A DNA stretch of 64,000 nt, taken from contig JALTJZ010000050.1 of NCBI GenBank assembly GCA_027076325.1, positions 1 to 64,000 of the forward strand. The letters are read 5' to 3'. The first letter of the stretch is position 1, and every line of letters begins with the position of its first letter. Position numbers and translations under genes: made by a program. Shown here in pieces: positions 35,735-45,331 of the stretch. The notes beneath the pieces are model-generated. The model ran no database searches. It was given only the letters and a program-made list of their open reading frames with translations, and was not told the origin of the DNA. The DNA comes from Chromatiales bacterium (GTDB lineage: Bacteria > Pseudomonadota > Gammaproteobacteria > UBA6429 > Thiohalophilaceae).

Positions 35735-37204
35735 ATGACGACACCCGAAAAACGTTTTTCTAATGATCTTTACCTTGCTATTGATCAAGGTGGTCATGCC
35801 AGTCGCGCCATTGTATTTAGTAACAGTGGTGAAATTATTGCACAGTCACATCGAAATCTGAGCATAAACCGACATGATGAAACTTTTGTAGAACATGACC
35901 CGCTGGAATTACTTGCGTCTATTAATGATTCCATCAACGACGTTATTCAACAACTCGGTGACAAGGCAAAAAACATCGCTGCAACAGGTTTAGCCACGCA
36001 ACGCTCGAATATCGTGTGCTGGAATAAAATAACCGGGGAAGCACTATCACCTGTTATCAGTTGGCAGGATGTACGCGAACACCAATGGCTAAAATCATTA
36101 CAGTCCAAAGCACACTTCATTCACCAGAAAACCGGTTTGTTTCTGAGCCCGCATTATGGAGCCAGCAAGTTACGCTGGTGTCTGCAAAATATTACCGCGG
36201 TGCAACAAGCTCAAAAGAACAACGAGCTGGTCATGGGACCCATGGCCAGTTTTATTTTATACCATCTTGCAGATGAACAACCGCTGGTTGCCGACCCTAG
36301 CAATGCCTCGCGTACACAACTCTGGGATTTAATAACAAAAGACTGGCACCCTGATCTACTGACACTGTTTGAGATTGATACCGAGCTGTTACCCAACTGT
36401 GTACCTTCTAACCATCCGTTTGGTACATTAAAAGTATCTGGCTTATCCATCCCCATCCAACTCTGCATGGGCGACCAGTCAGCAGCCATGTATGCCTATG
36501 GGCAAGTTCAGCCGGAAACAGCCTACGTTAATACCGGTACCGGTGCGTTTGTATCTCGGCCATCCGGTTATGCCATGTTATTCGGGCGACGTTTGTTAAC
36601 CAGCGTTATTTACCAGAATAAAGAACAGAGCCAATACGTTTTAGAAGGGACTATTAATGGTGCGGGTTCTGCCATCGATTTTGTCAGTAAAGAATTGAAA
36701 TTAGATAATACACTAAATAACTTAAGCGAATGGTTACACGCTACTCGCAATGAACATGATAACGACTTTAAGCAACTTTATTTAAATGGTGTTTCCGGGT
36801 TGGGTGCACCGTTCTGGGTTGCAGATTTTAAAAGCCAGTTTTTACATAAAAGTAACGACCAGGATAAAATTGTTGCCGTTGTAGAAAGCATTATCTTTTT
36901 GATTTTTGAAAATATAAAAGAAATGTTAAAACTATCTTCACCACCCGAACAAATCCAAATGACAGGCGGTCTGGCAACACAGGATGAAATTTGCCAGCGT
37001 TTAGCTGACTTGACCAAACTCGCTGTTTACCGTCCCGTTGAATGCGAAGCAACCGCACGGGGACTGGCCTATAAATTGGCTAATGAGCCCAGAATCTGGC
37101 CTGAAAAAGAAGTCGGCACATGGTTCAAGCCGAAAACAAATACCGGGTTGCAGGCACGCTATAAAGAGTGGAACAGCGCTTTGCTTAAAGCCTTACGGGA
37201 TTAA
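35735..37204 (+). CDS. FGGY-family kinase, glycerol-kinase-like
   Basis: 489 residues, the length of GlpK (about 502). The ATP-binding phosphate-1 loop is LAIDQGGHASRA. It shares with GlpK the VEHDPLELL motif, GLATQRSNIVCW, DPSNASRTQLWD and MGDQSAAMYAYG. These suggest glycerol as substrate, but the identity is modest and another polyol is possible. It faces the glpD-like gene with a 9-bp convergent gap, and a GDPD gene follows, all fitting glycerol use. Confidence 0.8.
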   Translation: MTTPEKRFSNDLYLAIDQGGHASRAIVFSNSGEIIAQSHRNLSINRHDETFVEHDPLELLASINDSINDVIQQLGDKAKNIAATGLATQRSNIVCWNKITGEALSPVISWQDVREHQWLKSLQSKAHFIHQKTGLFLSPHYGASKLRWCLQNITAVQQAQKNNELVMGPMASFILYHLADEQPLVADPSNASRTQLWDLITKDWHPDLLTLFEIDTELLPNCVPSNHPFGTLKVSGLSIPIQLCMGDQSAAMYAYGQVQPETAYVNTGTGAFVSRPSGYAMLFGRRLLTSVIYQNKEQSQYVLEGTINGAGSAIDFVSKELKLDNTLNNLSEWLHATRNEHDNDFKQLYLNGVSGLGAPFWVADFKSQFLHKSNDQDKIVAVVESIIFLIFENIKEMLKLSSPPEQIQMTGGLATQDEICQRLADLTKLAVYRPVECEATARGLAYKLANEPRIWPEKEVGTWFKPKTNTGLQARYKEWNSALLKALRD

Positions 37205-37213
37205 AGCATCATA

Positions 37214-38404
37214 CTAAACAAGATGTATGTTGCGCGTTGATTTTTTCTTACCCGGTTTTCTAGCGGGTAGCTGAGTCTCTATTTTAGCCAGCACCTGCTC
37301 AGCCGTTGCCCGGTAGCTAGTTAGTTTGCCGCCATAGAGTGTAAGTAAATTTTTGGCCGAATCATGTAACAAAGTATCACGTGGGCGGGAAAAAAGAGAA
37401 CTTTCCAGCTTTGGCAACACACGAACACCTGCAAAAGTATCAGTCACATTGACCTTTTGTTGTGGCATATAATAAGAGTATATTTTTTTTAAATATTCAA
37501 TCTCACCCTCTGTTGCTGTCACCCTGGCCGGATCGCCGGTGTAAACTTTTTCGGTCGTACCAACCAGTGTTTTGTTCTTCCAGGGCATAATAAAAACGGC
37601 GCGTTGATCCTCTGGTGCTTCGACATAGATAACCCCTTCTGGCGCGGCCGCATCAAGCACAATATGTGTTCCCTGCACCAGATCATATTCCATTGTTTCA
37701 ACTGGCGTGCCTGTTATCCTGGCCAGCACATCATTCGCCCACGGCCCTGATACGTTCACAACAAACGTTGCTGCAATCACGTCAGGTACTGACGACATAC
37801 CTTTTGTTTGAATATGATAACACCCCTCTTTAAAATCAAGCTGAGTTACTTTTGCAGGGCAATATAAGATTGCTCCCAGTGATTGAGCCGAATGCATCAC
37901 TGCCTGCGTTAACAAACGATCATCTGTTTGCGCGTCATAATACTGGTACACGGTTTTTAAATCGTTGCTCAGTAAACCTTTTATCGGTAGCATTTTTCTT
38001 TTAGACACGCGAATACGTTTAAATTGTGTGTATTTTTTAAAACTGCCAAGTATTCGATATAAAAATAACCCGATACCAATCTGCCAGGCCGGTCGTGATG
38101 TTTGTTTATAGATAGGAATATAAAAAGCAACCGGTTTAACCAAACCCGGTGCCAGCTTAATCAACCGCTCCCGTTCCAGTAAAGATTTTCTAACTAATTT
38201 AAACTGGCCAGATTCAAGATAACGTAAACCACCATGAATAAGTTTACTCGACTTGCTGGAAGTGGCTGAGGCAATCGCCGTTTGTTCAAAAACAGCCACA
38301 GAATAACCCGCTGCCGCTGCCGCTTGTGCCACGCCCACCCCCTGTATACCGCCACCAATAATGGCAATATCATAATATGTTGTATTTTTTTCTATATCTG
38401 GCAT
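37214..38404 (-). CDS. FAD-dependent glycerol-3-phosphate dehydrogenase
   Basis: It oxidises sn-glycerol-3-phosphate to DHAP with electrons to quinone. 396 residues; the FAD motif is AIIGGGIQGVGVAQAA and the GlpD motif SSKSSKLIHGGLRYLE follows. It is about 100 residues shorter than E. coli GlpD and lacks most of the C-terminal cap domain, as in the shorter GlpD-like branch. The ATG directly follows the stop of the GDPD gene, so it is translationally coupled. Confidence 0.85.
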   Translation of the reverse strand: MPDIEKNTTYYDIAIIGGGIQGVGVAQAAAAAGYSVAVFEQTAIASATSSKSSKLIHGGLRYLESGQFKLVRKSLLERERLIKLAPGLVKPVAFYIPIYKQTSRPAWQIGIGLFLYRILGSFKKYTQFKRIRVSKRKMLPIKGLLSNDLKTVYQYYDAQTDDRLLTQAVMHSAQSLGAILYCPAKVTQLDFKEGCYHIQTKGMSSVPDVIAATFVVNVSGPWANDVLARITGTPVETMEYDLVQGTHIVLDAAAPEGVIYVEAPEDQRAVFIMPWKNKTLVGTTEKVYTGDPARVTATEGEIEYLKKIYSYYMPQQKVNVTDTFAGVRVLPKLESSLFSRPRDTLLHDSAKNLLTLYGGKLTSYRATAEQVLAKIETQLPARKPGKKKSTRNIHLV

Positions 38405-39208
38405 TTATATTTCTGATAGTTTATCGGCTATTCCCTGTCGCATATTTTTTATATCAAACGTTTCAATAAAATGGACACCGCGTTGTAGTGCGTCAAACGC
38501 TTTTTCCGGATTAATGCATTCATAGGTGACAATTTTACTGTTTAGTAACGTAAGCAGCCCCTTATCAGGGAGGCTTGTAATGTCACAAAAAAAGTATTCT
38601 GGGTTAAGTCTCGCCAACCTTTTATATTCTGTTGTGATAGCCGCATTCCAGTTATCTACAACGGCACCAATAGGCTGTTGCACAAGAGGCAGATCCGTCC
38701 TTTTCCGAATTAACTCAAGAATACCCACTGAAAAAGAAATAACCACACACTGTTTGATTATTGGTTGCAGACAGTTACCAACCACATCCAGAACAATATC
38801 ACCACCAAATTTATCAATACTGATACGCTTTAATTCAACAAACAAAGTGACATCAGGATAAGCAGCAAGCAGCGCAATCACCTCATCCAGCGTTGCAATT
38901 TTTTCTCCAAAGTATTTATTTTTAAATCTACCCGGTGAATAACTTGAAAAATGCCGTAGTGCTTGCAATGAGTAATCGTGTATTGAGCCAGTCTGGTGAC
39001 ACAGGCGTTGCAAATCCCGGTCATGAAAAACCACTGCCTGTTTGTCAGCACTTAATTGAATATCAATTTCAATGTATTTGGCACCTTCATCAAGTGCAGC
39101 CTGAATGGCAAGCAAGGTGTTTTCAGGAAAACACTGAGCATACCCCCGATGTGCCACCAGGCAATCTTCCGGCTTCCTGTTTTTATCCATAAACACGTCC
39201 AAACCCAT
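38405..39208 (-). CDS. Glycerophosphodiester phosphodiesterase
   Basis: 267 residues with a TIM-barrel GDPD fold. The catalytic pattern HRGYAQCFPENT, then YIEIDIQLSADKQAVVFHD, gives the HR...E.D...H set. It releases glycerol-3-phosphate from phospholipid head-group diesters. There is no signal peptide, so it is cytoplasmic like UgpQ. The start overlaps the preceding DUF2835 gene by position (1-bp gap). It feeds the downstream glpD. Confidence 0.9.
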   Translation of the reverse strand: MGLDVFMDKNRKPEDCLVAHRGYAQCFPENTLLAIQAALDEGAKYIEIDIQLSADKQAVVFHDRDLQRLCHQTGSIHDYSLQALRHFSSYSPGRFKNKYFGEKIATLDEVIALLAAYPDVTLFVELKRISIDKFGGDIVLDVVGNCLQPIIKQCVVISFSVGILELIRKRTDLPLVQQPIGAVVDNWNAAITTEYKRLARLNPEYFFCDITSLPDKGLLTLLNSKIVTYECINPEKAFDALQRGVHFIETFDIKNMRQGIADKLSEI

Positions 39209-39209
39209 A

Positions 39210-39449
39210 TCAACTGACTCGACTAACAGACTTCAACTTTTTATTTTTGTCTATCACCAGCTTAAACTTGCCCTGAATACCTGCAGTTGTTACAAATGGC
39301 CGCAAAATATTTGCAGGAAACTGGACACGTTGCCCATCAAGGCTCGTTGCAATGACACTATTTATGTTTTGAGCATAATAGTGTTCAAATTCTGCCGATG
39401 TGATATTCAGATGAATATAAAAAATGCTATCCATATTATGCTGCATCAT
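39210..39449 (-). CDS. DUF2835 family protein
   Basis: 79 residues. The family pattern is clear: FYIHLNITSAEFEHYY, then VIATSLDGQRVQFPA and ILRPFVTTAGIQGKFKL. A small beta-rich cytoplasmic protein of unknown function. The real start may be the ATG at 39434. It is the first gene of an operon with the GDPD and glpD-like genes. Confidence 0.85.
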   Translation of the reverse strand: MMQHNMDSIFYIHLNITSAEFEHYYAQNINSVIATSLDGQRVQFPANILRPFVTTAGIQGKFKLVIDKNKKLKSVSRVS

Positions 39450-39577
39450 AATCCAAGTATAGGCTGTGTTCTTTAGTCTGCCATTTATTCTTTAAGATAC
39501 CAATACCATTTATCAGTTCAGTTATTTTAAAATTTTAGCTATACTTCTGTTTTTGTTACCTGCTTGGAAGTTATATT

Positions 39578-40036
39578 ATGAAATCAGTATTACCCTCTCT
39601 GCGCATTATTGGCATCTCACTTACCGTATCTTTTATTATTGGCGCCATTGGCTATTTCGTATTGGGCTCAATAAATACCGACATTGAAAATAGCTCTCGC
39701 TATCAAACTTATATTTTAATGATTGGAGCCTTGCTCGGCGCACTTGCTGTTCAGATTATCCACGCATATCAAAATCGTCCAACAGAAGTTGTCAGCCTGT
39801 TTATTGGCAACCTGCCTTTTCGTGCCTCAAACCAGCAATTACGCCAGGTTTTTTCAGCACACGGTACAGTGCATAACCTTCGCCTGATGACAGATAAAGT
39901 AACGCGTAAACCCCGTGGTTTCGGCTTTGTTGAAATGGATAAGAAGCACGCCAAAATTGCGGTTAAAAAACTGAATGGCTATGAATTTATGGGGCGAGAA
40001 TTAAAAGTAAATTATGCCAATGAAAATAAATACTAA
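39578..40036 (+). CDS. Membrane-anchored RRM RNA-binding protein
   Basis: 152 residues. Two membrane helices (about residues 8-30 and 44-62) are followed by one RRM domain at about 70-150 with LFIGNLPF (RNP2) and KPRGFGFVEM (RNP1), and the aromatic residues that stack with RNA are intact. Soluble glycine-rich RRM proteins are common in bacteria; a membrane-tethered version is less so. It would hold RNA near the inner membrane. Confidence 0.88.
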   Translation: MKSVLPSLRIIGISLTVSFIIGAIGYFVLGSINTDIENSSRYQTYILMIGALLGALAVQIIHAYQNRPTEVVSLFIGNLPFRASNQQLRQVFSAHGTVHNLRLMTDKVTRKPRGFGFVEMDKKHAKIAVKKLNGYEFMGRELKVNYANENKY

Positions 40037-40061
40037 TTATTAACCTGTCTGTGAAAATAAA

Positions 40062-40084
40062 AAGGGCTTTTAAAGCCCTTTTTT
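40062..40084 (+). terminator. Rho-independent terminator after the RRM gene
   Basis: AAGGGCTTTTAAAGCCCTT stem (40062-40080) followed by TTTTTT to 40084. On the minus strand the same stem is followed by TTTTTATTTTC, so it may also serve the FHA gene ending at 40096. Confidence 0.88.
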
Positions 40085-40095
40085 ATCAACGAAAG

Positions 40096-41157
40096 TTACT
40101 GACAGGAAAAATAAATTAAATTTTCATTATCAACTGATACTGTTTTTCCTAAACTGATAAAGCCAGAACCGGACAGAGGGTATTCTTCATTCTGTATAAA
40201 AACTTCCTGCCCACCCTGCGTTTTAATAAAACTACCATTGGTGCTTTGATCAACTACCACAAATTTTCCTTTACGGTAAACCAGCTGTGCATGGTGCCTT
40301 GAGACACAATCGGCATCCACTATAATATTGCAGCTCTTACTTCGACCTAGCATTAAATCATTACTGCGCGATGATACTTCAGTAATATGTTCATTATAAG
40401 TTAAGTATAAATGCTGGCCACGGGTAAATAATGACTTAATGCGTGACTCATTCATATTCTGGGTTAAAGTGGTGCGCTCCAGGTCATCAACCGAATCGGC
40501 ATCATGTATTGTAATAATTTGTGATGAATCACTGCGTGCATTTTCCAGAAGCTCGATAAACGATGATTCACGACGTAAAATCAGGTTGCCAAATTCATTC
40601 AGTAATTCTTTATTGATAGTATCTAATTTTATCGAATATTGCTGGCTTCCAATTGTGGTGTAGTTATCAATAATAACGTAAATACGATTTTCCTGAAAAT
40701 TCGACTTAAAGAAAACTCGAACCGGGATCATACCCTGTAGCTCAAGACTATAAGTTGACTGCTTGGCGATTAAGCAACCTGCATTTTTTATTGTACGGAT
40801 ATAGTCCTGAGTGGATTGTGACGAACCCAACGATAAAGAAATAGGTTCTTTGCGTTCAAGTTTAAGCAAAAAGCCAACCACATCATCGTCATAACTGCTG
40901 CGTACCTGGATTTCATAACTTCGTTGTTCCAGGCCTTTAAGAATCAACTCATCATTAAATTGATAGTCAACTTCAATAACCGGCTTAACCAGGTGCAGTT
41001 GATCGAGCAATTCATGCATATAGTCATAAACATTCCGTAAACTATCGATAACCTGACTACGCTGCAACTCAAGCAACGATTCCGGTGTTTCCGAATGCGA
41101 ATCTTCCTTATGTAAAATTGATTGCGCCTGTAATTTTAATTCTGTTAACACACCCAT
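40096..41157 (-). CDS. FHA-domain protein with unknown N-terminal region
   Basis: 353 residues. The C-terminal ~95 residues are an FHA domain with GRSKSCNIIV, SRHHAQLVYRKG and DQSTNGSFI, the classic phosphothreonine-binding motif set. The first ~240 residues are mixed alpha/beta with no motif I can name; the start is helical and acidic. It may read a Ser/Thr kinase signal, but no kinase is in the window. A 59-bp gap to the PreP-like gene suggests an operon. Confidence 0.8.
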   Translation of the reverse strand: MGVLTELKLQAQSILHKEDSHSETPESLLELQRSQVIDSLRNVYDYMHELLDQLHLVKPVIEVDYQFNDELILKGLEQRSYEIQVRSSYDDDVVGFLLKLERKEPISLSLGSSQSTQDYIRTIKNAGCLIAKQSTYSLELQGMIPVRVFFKSNFQENRIYVIIDNYTTIGSQQYSIKLDTINKELLNEFGNLILRRESSFIELLENARSDSSQIITIHDADSVDDLERTTLTQNMNESRIKSLFTRGQHLYLTYNEHITEVSSRSNDLMLGRSKSCNIIVDADCVSRHHAQLVYRKGKFVVVDQSTNGSFIKTQGGQEVFIQNEEYPLSGSGFISLGKTVSVDNENLIYFSCQ

Positions 41158-41216
41158 GTGTTTTTCTCTCTAATTATTAGCTATTTATATAATATAGCCT
41201 TACTAATACTGCTACC

Positions 41217-44171
41217 TTACAGCTTTAAAACATCAAGTTCAATTCCTGATGTTTTATTTATCTCACTTGCAGCAAGATTTGCTTCATTTGTTACCACGGC
41301 AATATTCTCGTATTTGGTGCACAAGTAAGACTCAGCAACTTTCCTCAAATCGTCGACCGTTACCGACAGAACACGCTGGCGAAAGGCTTGCCGTATTTCC
41401 GGCGTACGGCCAAATAACTGGTTTTGGAAGGCATCTTTTGCCTCGCCAGCAGGTGACCCGGGTTTATCCAGCGTACCAATAACCCCCAGAATTGCTTCTT
41501 CTAACAAACGCGGTTCATACTTGCCAGAAACCACCCAGTCAATGGCAGCGTCAAAATCCTGCAGGGTTTCAACTAAACGTGGATCGCGGTATGAATAAAA
41601 ACGAAAAGCAGCCGTTTCTGTATCATAGCTGGCACCGCCGCCATAAGCCCCTCCCTTCTCACGAATGCGGGTATGCAAGAAGCCATTACGCATAAAATTA
41701 GCTAACACCATTAATGCAGCAGAATCGGCATGTGTGAGTGTGACACCAGGGTAAGCCTTAGCGCAAAAATTAACCTGGGTATTTGTTAGCCAGGCCTGTT
41801 TAACAGGCGATGTGTCTTCCGCCAGATTAAATCCATGATGCTTTTGTGTGGCTGGAATTTGTGACCAGGGCTCCAGCATACGATCCTGACATTCGACAAG
41901 CTGATCTTTCTCGGCTATCAATAAGAATTCGCGCGGCATTTGTAATATATTTTGATGCAGTTCAGAAAAACACTGGCTAAATTTCTCTCGCTCTGTTTTA
42001 TCTGCCAGACGATCATCCAGTTCTTTTAATTTTTGAATACTTTCCAAACCACGTAGCGCATTTGACAACTTAGCTGCCTTGCTCACCCCAGCAGAAGCAG
42101 CCAACATCGCAAGTCCATGTCCATTTCCGGTCACACTTTGTTCTGCGCGAACTCTTTTTTGTGAAATTAATTCACGAATGCGTTCATACTCATCAAAACG
42201 CGGCGACTCAAAGGTATTCTGTAATAACTCACTCAAGGCAGGTTGATTACGTAATAATGCTTTACCTGATAAAACAAAATAGCCGGATAAGGTATTCGCA
42301 TCATTCACTGTGCTACGAATCGTGTGGAAGGAATTCACCCCACCAGTGACACTGTACTGCCAATTTTGTACTGCAAGATAATCCTTGTCTGCAACACCTA
42401 AGCGAGGCAAACACGTTGAAAAATGAGGTAGGGAAGACAAAGTATGCTGATCCATCTCTGGCAAAGCACAAATAACCTGCTGATACACCAGCCCGTTAGT
42501 CGGCTGAGGGTATAGTGAAACTGGCGTTTTCTGGACATCCACTTTATTCCCTTTGGCAATCGACATTTCCAGTGGTACATCCTGCAAAGTTACCTTTGGC
42601 AATATTTCAATATCATCTTCACTGGCCTGTCTTTTCTCCAGGGCTCTGGCCTGTGAAATAATTTTTTGTTTTGCATCGCTGTCAAGTGCAGCATTAATTA
42701 CTGCCAACTTTGATTTTTCGAAAGCCTCTTTGCGCTGGTTTAACTCTGCGTCTGGCTTCATGGTCAGGCGTACACGGTGTAAATTATTGATCAGGTTTGT
42801 TTTAACTAATTCTTTTACATAATTCGGATCCTGAATTTTTTTGCGCAAAGATTTGATAACAGGGTCAAGATTAAGCAGTTCGGCCGGGTCACCACGATGC
42901 ATGGCACACGATAAACCTTCTAATATAATTGACAACCCATAAGGGTAGCCATCACCACTCACTTCACGCTGCCCTAACTCTAGTTGGTGCAACACCGCTT
43001 CAACGTTTTCTAATGGCACGCCCTTTTCTGCAATATCTGCTAACACACCTAAAATTAAATCCTCAATTTTTTGTGTGTCATCGGCTTTGCAACCTTCAAG
43101 CCCGCACATAAAGGCGATTTCATAGTTGGAATCATCCAGACCACATAACGATGAAGGCGCTGCCCCCAGCTCACTGGTTTCCAGTGCTTTACGTAACGGT
43201 GAGGCACTATTGTCCAGCAAAAGACTGGATAATAAATGTGTACTTAATAAACTTTCCAAATCGGTGTTATGGCCTAACAACCAGGCCATAACAACATGGG
43301 ATTTTGTTTCTAACGATTCGTTGCTATCAATACCATAATATTCTTCAACAACAACCGGTGCATGATAACGTTTTTCATCATCCACCTTGATTGTTTTATC
43401 CAGTGCATCAAAATTTTGTAGTACATTTTTTTCAAAAATCTTATGGTACTCATTCGCTGCAATATCACCGTAAGTCATAAACACGGCATTAGATGGATGA
43501 TAATGTGTTTTATAAAACTCACGCAGTTGCTGATAAGACAGGTCGGTAATAAATTCAGGATCGCCACCGCTGTTATAGTGGTAGGTTGTACTAGGGTAAA
43601 GATATTTATATAGCGATTCCCATACCTGACTCACCGGCGAGCTTAATGCGCCCTTCATTTCATTAAACACCACTCCTTTATATAGGAGCTCGGATTCAGC
43701 ATTGTCCATCTCGGAAAATTCCAGGCGGTGGCCTTCCTGCGCAAAGTCCAGCTCGTCCAGCCGTGAGAAGAAAACCGCATCCAGATAAACATCCAGCAAA
43801 TTGAAAAAATCTTTACGGTTCTGACTGGCAAAAGGGTAAGCCGTCCAGTCGCTACTGGTAAAGGCATTCATAAAGGTATTCAGTGAACGCCGAATCATCA
43901 TAAAAAATGGATCTCGTACTGGATACTTTTTACTACCACACAATGCAGTATGTTCCAGTATATGCGCGACACCGGTAGAGTCCATTGGCACCGTTCTTAA
44001 AGCAACAAGAAAAACATTTTCGCTATTATTGGCTGCAAGGTGATAATGAGTAGCCCCTGTTTTAATGTGTCGATATTCTTCGATGGTTAAATTTAATGAA
44101 TGAATGGGTTCACTCCGAACCCATTCAAATGAAGAGTGAAGTGTTTCAGGTTCAATAACTTGTTTTTGCAT
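41217..44171 (-). CDS. PreP-like M16C zinc protease
   Basis: 984 residues, the size of presequence protease / M16C proteins. The inverted zinc motif is HILEH with His70, Glu73 and His74; a second Glu lies about 80 residues later. Two M16 halves with an intervening hinge can be recognised. The C-terminal half has the RGGAYGGGASYD-like conserved loop written EKGGAYGGGASYD. It likely degrades short unfolded peptides in the cell; no signal peptide is visible. A redoxin pseudogene precedes it. Confidence 0.93.
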   Translation of the reverse strand: MQKQVIEPETLHSSFEWVRSEPIHSLNLTIEEYRHIKTGATHYHLAANNSENVFLVALRTVPMDSTGVAHILEHTALCGSKKYPVRDPFFMMIRRSLNTFMNAFTSSDWTAYPFASQNRKDFFNLLDVYLDAVFFSRLDELDFAQEGHRLEFSEMDNAESELLYKGVVFNEMKGALSSPVSQVWESLYKYLYPSTTYHYNSGGDPEFITDLSYQQLREFYKTHYHPSNAVFMTYGDIAANEYHKIFEKNVLQNFDALDKTIKVDDEKRYHAPVVVEEYYGIDSNESLETKSHVVMAWLLGHNTDLESLLSTHLLSSLLLDNSASPLRKALETSELGAAPSSLCGLDDSNYEIAFMCGLEGCKADDTQKIEDLILGVLADIAEKGVPLENVEAVLHQLELGQREVSGDGYPYGLSIILEGLSCAMHRGDPAELLNLDPVIKSLRKKIQDPNYVKELVKTNLINNLHRVRLTMKPDAELNQRKEAFEKSKLAVINAALDSDAKQKIISQARALEKRQASEDDIEILPKVTLQDVPLEMSIAKGNKVDVQKTPVSLYPQPTNGLVYQQVICALPEMDQHTLSSLPHFSTCLPRLGVADKDYLAVQNWQYSVTGGVNSFHTIRSTVNDANTLSGYFVLSGKALLRNQPALSELLQNTFESPRFDEYERIRELISQKRVRAEQSVTGNGHGLAMLAASAGVSKAAKLSNALRGLESIQKLKELDDRLADKTEREKFSQCFSELHQNILQMPREFLLIAEKDQLVECQDRMLEPWSQIPATQKHHGFNLAEDTSPVKQAWLTNTQVNFCAKAYPGVTLTHADSAALMVLANFMRNGFLHTRIREKGGAYGGGASYDTETAAFRFYSYRDPRLVETLQDFDAAIDWVVSGKYEPRLLEEAILGVIGTLDKPGSPAGEAKDAFQNQLFGRTPEIRQAFRQRVLSVTVDDLRKVAESYLCTKYENIAVVTNEANLAASEINKTSGIELDVLKL

Positions 44172-44181
44172 ATTTTAGTGT

Positions 44182-44460
44182 CTACTTAACGAACTTTGAA
44201 ATATCGGGTAAAAAATGGCCATATAAAGCAACTTTACCTTCAGGGTTAACGAGTACCCGGGTAGGCGTAACAATCGTATGATACGCTTCTGCCGCACCCA
44301 GATTATCCAGACGATTACTTAATATAAGACATTTTATATTATTATCCTTACCATAGGCAGCAACATTGTCATTATACTCTGTAATAACAGCAAGATTTAA
44401 AACCGGTATCTTGAAATATAAACAACTTTACCACCTCATTTAATCCGGATATTAAGCTTA
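44182..44460 (-). pseudogene. Decayed thioredoxin-fold (redoxin) gene
   Basis: The minus strand reads KIPVLNLAVITEYNDNVAAY, then CLILSNRLDNLGAAEAYHTI and VTPTRVLVNPEGKVALYG, stopping at 44182. This is the C-terminal half of a TlpA/redoxin fold, including the cis-Pro (TPTRV). Upstream, an in-frame stop and a shift in frame near 44430 break it (the other frame gives LNEVVKLFIF), and no CxxC or start is left. It explains the 369-bp gap between the PreP-like gene and yaaA. Confidence 0.8.
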
Positions 44461-44540
44461 CCACACTATTTTATATTTATCGTAACCGGCAAATTTGCTA
44501 GTATACCGCCTTGCCAAATTACCGCATTCAAGGCCGTACA

Positions 44541-45311
44541 ATGATTATTGTTATTTCCCCCGCAAAAACAGTCGATTTTGAAACCCCACCACAAACTTCG
44601 AAATTTACCACCCCTGACTTTTTAAGTGAGTCAAACAAGCTTGTCAAAGAAATGCGCCATTATTCCCAAAATGATATTAAAAAACTCATGCATGTGAGTG
44701 ATAAGATTGCTGAGCTGAATGTTGAACGCTTTAAGAAATTTAAAACCCCTTTTACCACTAAAAATGCTAAACAAGCCGTGCTGGCCTTTAAAGGCGATGT
44801 CTACACCGGCCTGAATATTGAAGATTTTAATGCCCGTGATCTGGACTTTGCACAAAAACACTTACGGATATTGTCGGGTCTCTATGGTTTGTTGCGACCA
44901 CTGGATCTGATGCAGGCATATCGTCTGGAAATGGGATTAAAACTCCCTGTAAAAAAAGCAAAGAACCTGTATGAATTCTGGGACAATCAGATTACTGAAA
45001 AAATCAATGCTGAGTTCAAAAAACAAAAAGAGAATACTTTAATTAACCTGGCATCCAATGAATACTTTAAGGTAATACAAAAAAACAACCTCAATGGCAC
45101 CATTATTACCCCTGCCTTTAAAGAAGCACGCGATGGTGGTTTTAAAATGATTGGTATTTATGCAAAAAGAGCACGCGGGCTAATGAGCCGCTATATTATT
45201 AAAAACCGAATAAAAAATCCGGAAGAACTGAAAGCCTTTAATTTAGATGGCTATAAGTTTAATAAAAAGCTATCGACCACAACAGACTGGACTTTTACCC
45301 GTAAACAGTAA
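44541..45311 (+). CDS. yaaA: YaaA-family peroxide stress protein
   Basis: 256 residues from ATG 44541. The family opening IIVISPAKTVDF is exact; a longer frame from 44511 adds ten non-family residues. It has the usual GLYGLLRPLDLMQAYRLEMG and ITPAFKEARDG motifs. E. coli YaaA lowers intracellular free iron during H2O2 stress and has a helix-hairpin-helix DNA-binding fold. It is followed 20 bp later by a thioredoxin gene, consistent with a redox role. Confidence 0.94.
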   Translation: MIIVISPAKTVDFETPPQTSKFTTPDFLSESNKLVKEMRHYSQNDIKKLMHVSDKIAELNVERFKKFKTPFTTKNAKQAVLAFKGDVYTGLNIEDFNARDLDFAQKHLRILSGLYGLLRPLDLMQAYRLEMGLKLPVKKAKNLYEFWDNQITEKINAEFKKQKENTLINLASNEYFKVIQKNNLNGTIITPAFKEARDGGFKMIGIYAKRARGLMSRYIIKNRIKNPEELKAFNLDGYKFNKKLSTTTDWTFTRKQ

Positions 45312-45331
45312 ATCGATTTTAAGTACAAACG

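Noticed and set aside
44511-44540. Upstream start for yaaA
   Set aside because: Family homology begins exactly at MIIVISPAKT from 44541.
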